DNA of 64,000 nucleotides from Phoronis australis. Its lineage: Eukaryota; Phoronida; Phoronidae. The notes beneath the pieces are model-generated. The model was given only the letters and a program-made list of their open reading frames with translations, made no database searches and was not told where the DNA came from. The translations under genes and the position numbers were made by a program. Positions 60,001 to 64,000 of the stretch are shown here, piece after piece. The DNA lies in the NCBI GenBank assembly GCA_002633005.1, contig NMRA01000011.1:224179-288178 (forward strand), written 5' to 3'. How positions within the stretch are numbered: position 1 is the stretch's first letter; each line of letters begins with the position of its first letter.

Positions 60001-63000
60001 TATACTCTAAGCTACATGTATTACGTGACAAAGAAAACTTAGTGTCAACGTGCCGCTCATTTTCCGCCACTCACAAGGATCTTTTTTGTGAAGCCACTGT
60101 TCGTCGAAGGAAAGTTGAGGCTCTTCTTCGTCCTGTTCCCCCTCCTCTTCTTCCTCAGTGGAGGGATTTTTTATAACCAGAGCGAAGAACGCAGCCAACA
60201 AGATCACCTAAAGTAATTTAAGCAGTTTTAGTTAGTTTTTTAACCAGTTCCACATTCGGAGAATGTGACCTTAGATCTTTTACAGTAAACAAGTAAGTAC
60301 TTTCTTGTTATAGTGACATGTGTTCAAATGAATTTAAACGATAAATTCGTAACCAAACAGGATCACCCAGCCGACCACGGAACTTATAAGTCACATTAGA
60401 TACATGAAAAACAAAAGAAAAAACCTAAGTACTCACATTGCAAGAGGACCAAAAAGAGAACACAGTGAAAAAAGTGATCATATACAAATAAATTTTCCTT
60501 ATTTCAAAAAGTATTGTTGATGAAAATTGCAGTTTTTCTGATAACATCCTTTTGTATAATCGAAATTAATTTACTTTCACAGGTTTCTGCACGAAATCGT
60601 GGATATTTCATTTCAATTTGACAGTAAAAGGTGTTTATGGCTTCTAAGAAAAGCAGACACTCAAACTGAAAACGTACTTCAGTTCGACCTGGCCAGTGTA
60701 ACAAAGACAGCAAATTTTATATCAAATTTCTGAGAACGAAAACGCCCATCCTCAATCAATAGCTGCAGGGTTCCGGGTCCAATTTGAGCAAGAATTGACC
60801 TACTAAGCCGAGTTAAGTCTAACTGCAGGTAAGGCTCAAATTCAGAAAGATTCTTCATCTCAACTTTGGTTTCGAACTGCATTTAAGCAACGACCTATTA
60901 CAAGCCAAATCATGCAAAATACTCTTAACTGAACCTAATTTATGAAAACCATCCGAAATCCTTAACTCTTCAAAATTGTTCAAAATTTCAGAATACCATT
61001 TATTTGTACATTAGTCCCACTAAAATATTCGCTATGTTAGTCAATCTTCCTTGAAATTAATAACAAGATTCCACGTTCTCAAAAGCTCAATTCTCCTCCT
61101 AACGCTGGAGAATTCCCATCCTATGTCACCCATAACAGAATGAATAGGAGCGATTATGTGAACGCCCAAGAAAAATCGAACGGCTCTTTTCCGAATGACA
61201 TAGTCCTATAAACTAAAGCCATCTTCATTAGAAATCGTCTTGACGGCATTGAGGTGACCCAGCAGGAGTGTTTTTGAATTTCCAATAGTCTGACCCAGCT
61301 TCCAGTGGGTGGTGCTTTCTTCTGTGGCAGTTCACACGTTTTCAACACAGAGAGACTCACATGAGAATAAACAACAAAGATGAACCAAACACAGTCTTAC
61401 AAAGCACTTGTGCAAATAAGTAGTGATGAAAATGACACAGAATTCCGAAGGTCGACCTCTCAGATGCCGCGCATGCGCATCTACAACTGAACATTGCGTG
61501 GCTCACCTTAAAGCAACAATTACCCATGCGTTCTGTCAAAAATATTTTGGCCACTAAACTGTATAACAATTGTCTCTTCTTACTTTAATTAATTTGTAAG
61601 GGATTTCGGACTCGGGAAGAATTGCTTCAGAATACGTTTATTAAGTTGCAGGTCACGGCGAGAACACTTCAGCTCAGACTCGAAAGTTCGAGGTATTAAT
61701 TATGTTAGATTTGTTTAAGCGAACTGCTGCCACCAATTTCACATCTAACGTATGACAATAATGTCGCTTTGGAAGCGTTTGGGAACTGGAAAGTTGTTTT
61801 GGACACGAGAACATAGTTTACAGTCGCTTTAATTGTCTAGTTCTGTCTTATGTACGGCTGACAAGCCCTTTTGACTTAACGATGCTGCATCATGCCTCAT
61901 GCAATTTCAAAACAACTTACCTTCAACGGCTGTGTGAAGAACACAGACATAAAGAAGGAGATCACCATGGAGGTTATCCATGCCCGCGTTTTCTCGTCAC
62001 CCCATGTGATACCGTAGAAGAGTACAAATGTACCGGAAGCAAACACGGAGAGCCAAAGGACAATCCAAGAAGGGATGATACACCACCAAGGTAACTCGAA
62101 TTTTTTCTTGCCTTGCTTTTTATCAGGTGACTTTAGCGGCATCTCGACTTCAACTTCTGTAAAGGATGATGATGGGCGAGACTCGGCTGTAATGAACGAA
62201 AGTACGTCATCGCCATGAATCATCATCATGATTCTTTTGGAGATTTTTCGGTGCGATCGAAATTTGTTGTCGGTTGATTGAAGCTTGTAGCGTTGCCATA
62301 TGTATAAGTAAAGAAACAAAGGATGTACTTCAATGAAACAAGTACTTTTATAAGTGACTTGATTGTGGATTGGGAAAAGTCATAGTAGACCAAGTCTTCA
62401 GCTGCTAAAATGTGTTTACAAAGTACTCGAGGTTTGATGAAAATATGTTAACCACACAATTTACCCTTTCACAAAATGAACCTGTTTCTAGACTAATCTA
62501 CTTGATAGTAAACATGTTGCATACCTGTACTGTTGATGTCTACCATAGAGTTAGCAACAGCGTTGTACTTCATCGCTTCTGAAATTCTGGAGGGTCGTTT
62601 GCGTCTGGGACGTGACTTCCGGAATAAAGTTACCAGAAACAAGCTTACAGGAAACACTATCAGATTAGACATGACACCGATAGATATCTGTAAATAGAAC
62701 ACAGTCCACCAATCCAATAACAGTTTTCGTACATGTATATCCTTACACCTATTGATAAATGTTACAGCCCAACTTGGCTTTTCGTTTCTTACTATAAACA
62801 AAGGAGAAAGGATAAACATCAATCTCGCCAAAAGATGCTCAACTTTCATATGAACGTATTCTTTTTTAAAAGCAACAATGGACGACTTCAAAATCAATAG
62901 AACATGTGATTGGTAATTCCTCGATATATTTACACCGGTTTCAAATGTTACGCATTGGATGTTTACAAGGGCACAGAACTGCATCCATTAGAAAGAGGGT

Positions 63001-63824
63001 CGCCTTTACTTCTTCCGCAGGGAAAGGACGACGACCACAGCGGCGGCGATAATAATTAAAATAGCAATAAATTGCGGGCGTTTTTGCAGCTATAGGACGA
63101 CAAAGGGTATATATGATAATATGTTTACCTGTTCGGGAGATAGCGTAAACGGGCCGAAATTAAAAGAGTTCGAGGGATTTTCGGCACGCTCGTAGAACAT
63201 GGCGTTGGTCAGCATTGTCAGGAAGAGCAGAGAGAGACAACAGGACACACGCTGCAGACGCGTAAATCGACTCTTCGGTGGGCGTGCAATGACAGAGAAC
63301 CATAGGTGCCCATCGCCGAGGTCCTTTTGCGACGTCTTCGTAAACATGTGACCAAAGGCAGTCATCTGCTCTTTACCGGCGACGGGAAGAAGACGGTCAA
63401 CCTGTGAAATAAACGTTGATTGCATCAAGTGCTGAAATGAATACAAGCGTATAAGTTTTACTTGTTATATTTTCAGGGACAGTCTTTCAAGAACTTGCCA
63501 CATGTGAGGCCAAGTCTATTACTTAATTTGTATTCGCACAATCATAAAATCTATAGTTGTTGTCACGGTGCAGAAGTTTTAGGATTTCCACATCGATAAC
63601 GTCAGCAACTTAAAAATATTTTAAGTGAATTAAAGTTTGCAATATTGTGCAACAATACCTGTCCATCGCTTTCTTCAACGGCAAACCATTCGTTGGAAAT
63701 GAAGTAATACTTCCGCTTAGTTTGAAGGTCCAAAACCATTATGTACTTCAAGTACCACGAGCCGAATTTTCCTTTGCCCGAATTATCATGCCACACGCGC
63801 GCATAATTGAGGTCACCCAAAGGC
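55625..63824 (-). CDS. Polycystin-1-like (PKD1L-type) protein, C-terminal part, 8 exons
   Basis: Membrane protein of the polycystin-1 family: an 11-TM receptor/channel subunit that pairs with TRPP channels. Exons on the minus strand are 63824-63659, 63401-63129, 62687-62525, 62186-61921, 60207-60075, 59243-58987, 57412-57241 and 57087-55625. All junctions are GT-AG and in phase, giving 963 residues here. The order is: end of a PLAT domain (1-54); TM after RPPKSRFTRLQR (about 105-126); TM 148-168; WWCIIPSW TM 234-260; TMs 270-287 and 290-301; TM 372-386; extracellular TOP domain (about 390-610) with ENCR and WIDRRTRAVFVEFTVYN; channel-like S2-S6 (about 620-841) with LGKFQF at the pore position; cytoplasmic tail. 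The upstream GPS/REJ/ectodomain exons lie beyond 64,000. PKD1L2-like is the closest subtype, but PKDREJ or other PKD1L members are possible. No disruption seen. Confidence 0.93.
57241..57412 (-). CDS. Polycystin-1-like, exon 7 of 8 in the window
   Basis: Acceptor TATTTCAG, donor GAAG|GTAAAT (phase 1). It encodes the start of the TOP domain (TDSFYKWLKEVFIPG ... YFDDRVSRIMGHATIRQLR). Confidence 0.92.
57635..57712 (-). repeat. tRNA-like SINE head / tRNA pseudogene in intron
   Basis: On the minus strand, A-box-like TGGTCTAATGGG (57698-57687) and B-box-like GTTCTAGTCC (57653-57644) lie at pol III promoter spacing. GGTTGTGAGTTCTAGTC here resembles GGTCGTGAGTTCGAGTC at 21727-21743. The anticodon arm is poor, so a working tRNA is unlikely. 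Confidence 0.5.
58122..58376. mobile_element. GCGCGCACCC-type MITE in polycystin intron
   Basis: 255 bp, ATGCGCGCCCCCAGG ... GGGTGCGCGCAT. Interior GCGAAGTGGGCAAAAAGGTC and ACAAAAGTCCACTAA are shared with the 32.0-kb copy. TGAATT-like flanks (58114-58119 and 58376-58381) may be a target duplication, but they overlap the terminus. Confidence 0.7.
58987..59243 (-). CDS. Polycystin-1-like, exon 6 of 8 in the window
   Basis: Acceptor TGTTTAG, donor AAG|GTAACG. It encodes a basic linker (AKPRKIAYKPPEPS) and the TM segment EIIFYVIFLWLLIVV that leads into the TOP domain. Confidence 0.92.
59244..60074 (-). other. Intron between exons 5 and 6
   Basis: 831 bp. Nothing recognised inside; the short frames on both strands lack motifs. 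Confidence 0.8.
60075..60207 (-). CDS. Polycystin-1-like, exon 5 of 8 in the window
   Basis: Acceptor TACTTTAG, donor CCTT|GTGAGT (phase 1). It encodes VILLAAFFALVIKN followed by a strongly acidic stretch (EEEEEGEQDEEEP) and FDEQWLH, a conserved block of the family. Confidence 0.9.
60208..61920 (-). other. Intron between exons 4 and 5
   Basis: 1713 bp. No internal exon is needed, because QPLK joins VILLAAFFAL in phase. No repeat stood out. Confidence 0.8.
61921..62186 (-). CDS. Polycystin-1-like, exon 4 of 8 in the window
   Basis: Acceptor TTCATTACAG, donor TTGAAG|GTAAGT. It encodes a Ser/Glu-rich loop, PDKKQGKKKF, and two TM segments starting WWCIIPSW and WITSMVIS, ending QPLK. Confidence 0.92.
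62525..62687 (-). CDS. Polycystin-1-like, exon 3 of 8 in the window
   Basis: Acceptor TATTTACAG, donor ACAG|GTATGC (phase 1). It encodes the TM segment IGVMSNLIVFPVSLFLVTLF, then RKSRPRRKRPSR, the basic stretch after this TM in the family. Confidence 0.92.
63129..63401 (-). CDS. Polycystin-1-like, exon 2 of 8 in the window
   Basis: Acceptor TATTTCACAG, donor CAG|GTAAAC. It encodes VDRLLPVAGKEQ, HLWFSV, RPPKSRFTRLQR and the following TM with NAMFY, all hallmark polycystin-1-family blocks. Confidence 0.94.
63659..63824 (-). CDS. Polycystin-1-like, first exon in the window (PLAT domain end)
   Basis: Acceptor CATTGCAG, donor CAG|GTATTG. It encodes LGDLNYARVWHDNSG, WYLKYIMVLDLQT and WFAVEESDG, the C-terminal half of a PLAT/LH2 domain (lipid/protein-binding beta sandwich). 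It begins with the third base of a codon, so more exons lie upstream. Confidence 0.93.
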
Positions 63825-64000
63825 CTGCAATGAACAAGACACTATTTTTTGTGATCGATACGCAGCAGCCCATTAGATGCTTCATTGTTTCTGTCACAGA
63901 TCAAAACAAAGTTGCCATATTTACTAACTATTGTTTTGTAACATGTACAAATGAGCTCAGCCCCAAGTACAAATAAACATTCTCTTCCTCCCTCCCTCCC
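63825..64000 (-). other. Intron upstream of the first polycystin exon in the window
   Basis: No PLAT-like frame is present in the remaining 176 bp, which end in a TCCC-rich run. Intronic by position. Confidence 0.7.

Overview
This is eukaryotic, animal-type DNA: AT-rich, almost entirely non-coding, with split genes bounded by GT-AG introns, scattered short DNA-transposon relics, tRNA-derived repeats and the ACATGTA-type words common in marine invertebrates. The two recognisable genes, a polycystin-1-like protein with PLAT, 11-TM and TOP regions and an allatostatin-A/galanin-type GPCR, fit a non-vertebrate animal. A hemichordate, cephalochordate or other marine invertebrate is my best guess; the sequence does not fix the species. 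It looks like a whole-genome-shotgun scaffold from a heterozygous individual: it has one 217-N gap and four single-N joins, and every single N sits exactly between two direct copies of the same sequence.

Layout. 1-3.0 kb: intergenic, with a 125-bp tandem duplication. 3.03-7.07 kb: two ~2.02-kb copies around one N, ending in an LTR-retrotransposon primer-binding site. 7.1-10.4 kb: little apart from a small hAT-like MITE. 10.42-11.80 kb: a Kolobok-like TTAA element with a broken THAP domain. 12-18.3 kb: intergenic, with a hairpin array at 14.3-14.5 kb. 18.4-20.4 and 51.4-53.6 kb: two copies of a ~2-kb repeat with THAP relics. 21-25.2 kb: an inverted repeat, an N-containing hAT-like element, a minisatellite and a higher-order tandem repeat. 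25-44 kb: a mosaic of MITEs and two foldback elements whose arms are built of 21-bp units. 44.1-45.3 kb: the GPCR, single coding exon, plus strand. 45.3-55.1 kb: intergenic, with another single-N duplication at 49.1-51.5 kb. 55.6-63.8 kb: eight 3'-terminal exons of the polycystin-1-like gene on the minus strand; its 5' part lies beyond 64,000.

The two genes run towards each other about 10 kb apart and have no evident functional link. The rest is a dense record of cut-and-paste transposition. Five THAP relics (all plus strand), two TTAA-type element candidates, MITE families with 3-bp and 5-bp target duplications, a filled/empty site pair, and foldback arrays with a 21-bp period make up the unusual content. 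I see no bacterial-type operon, CRISPR or phage system.
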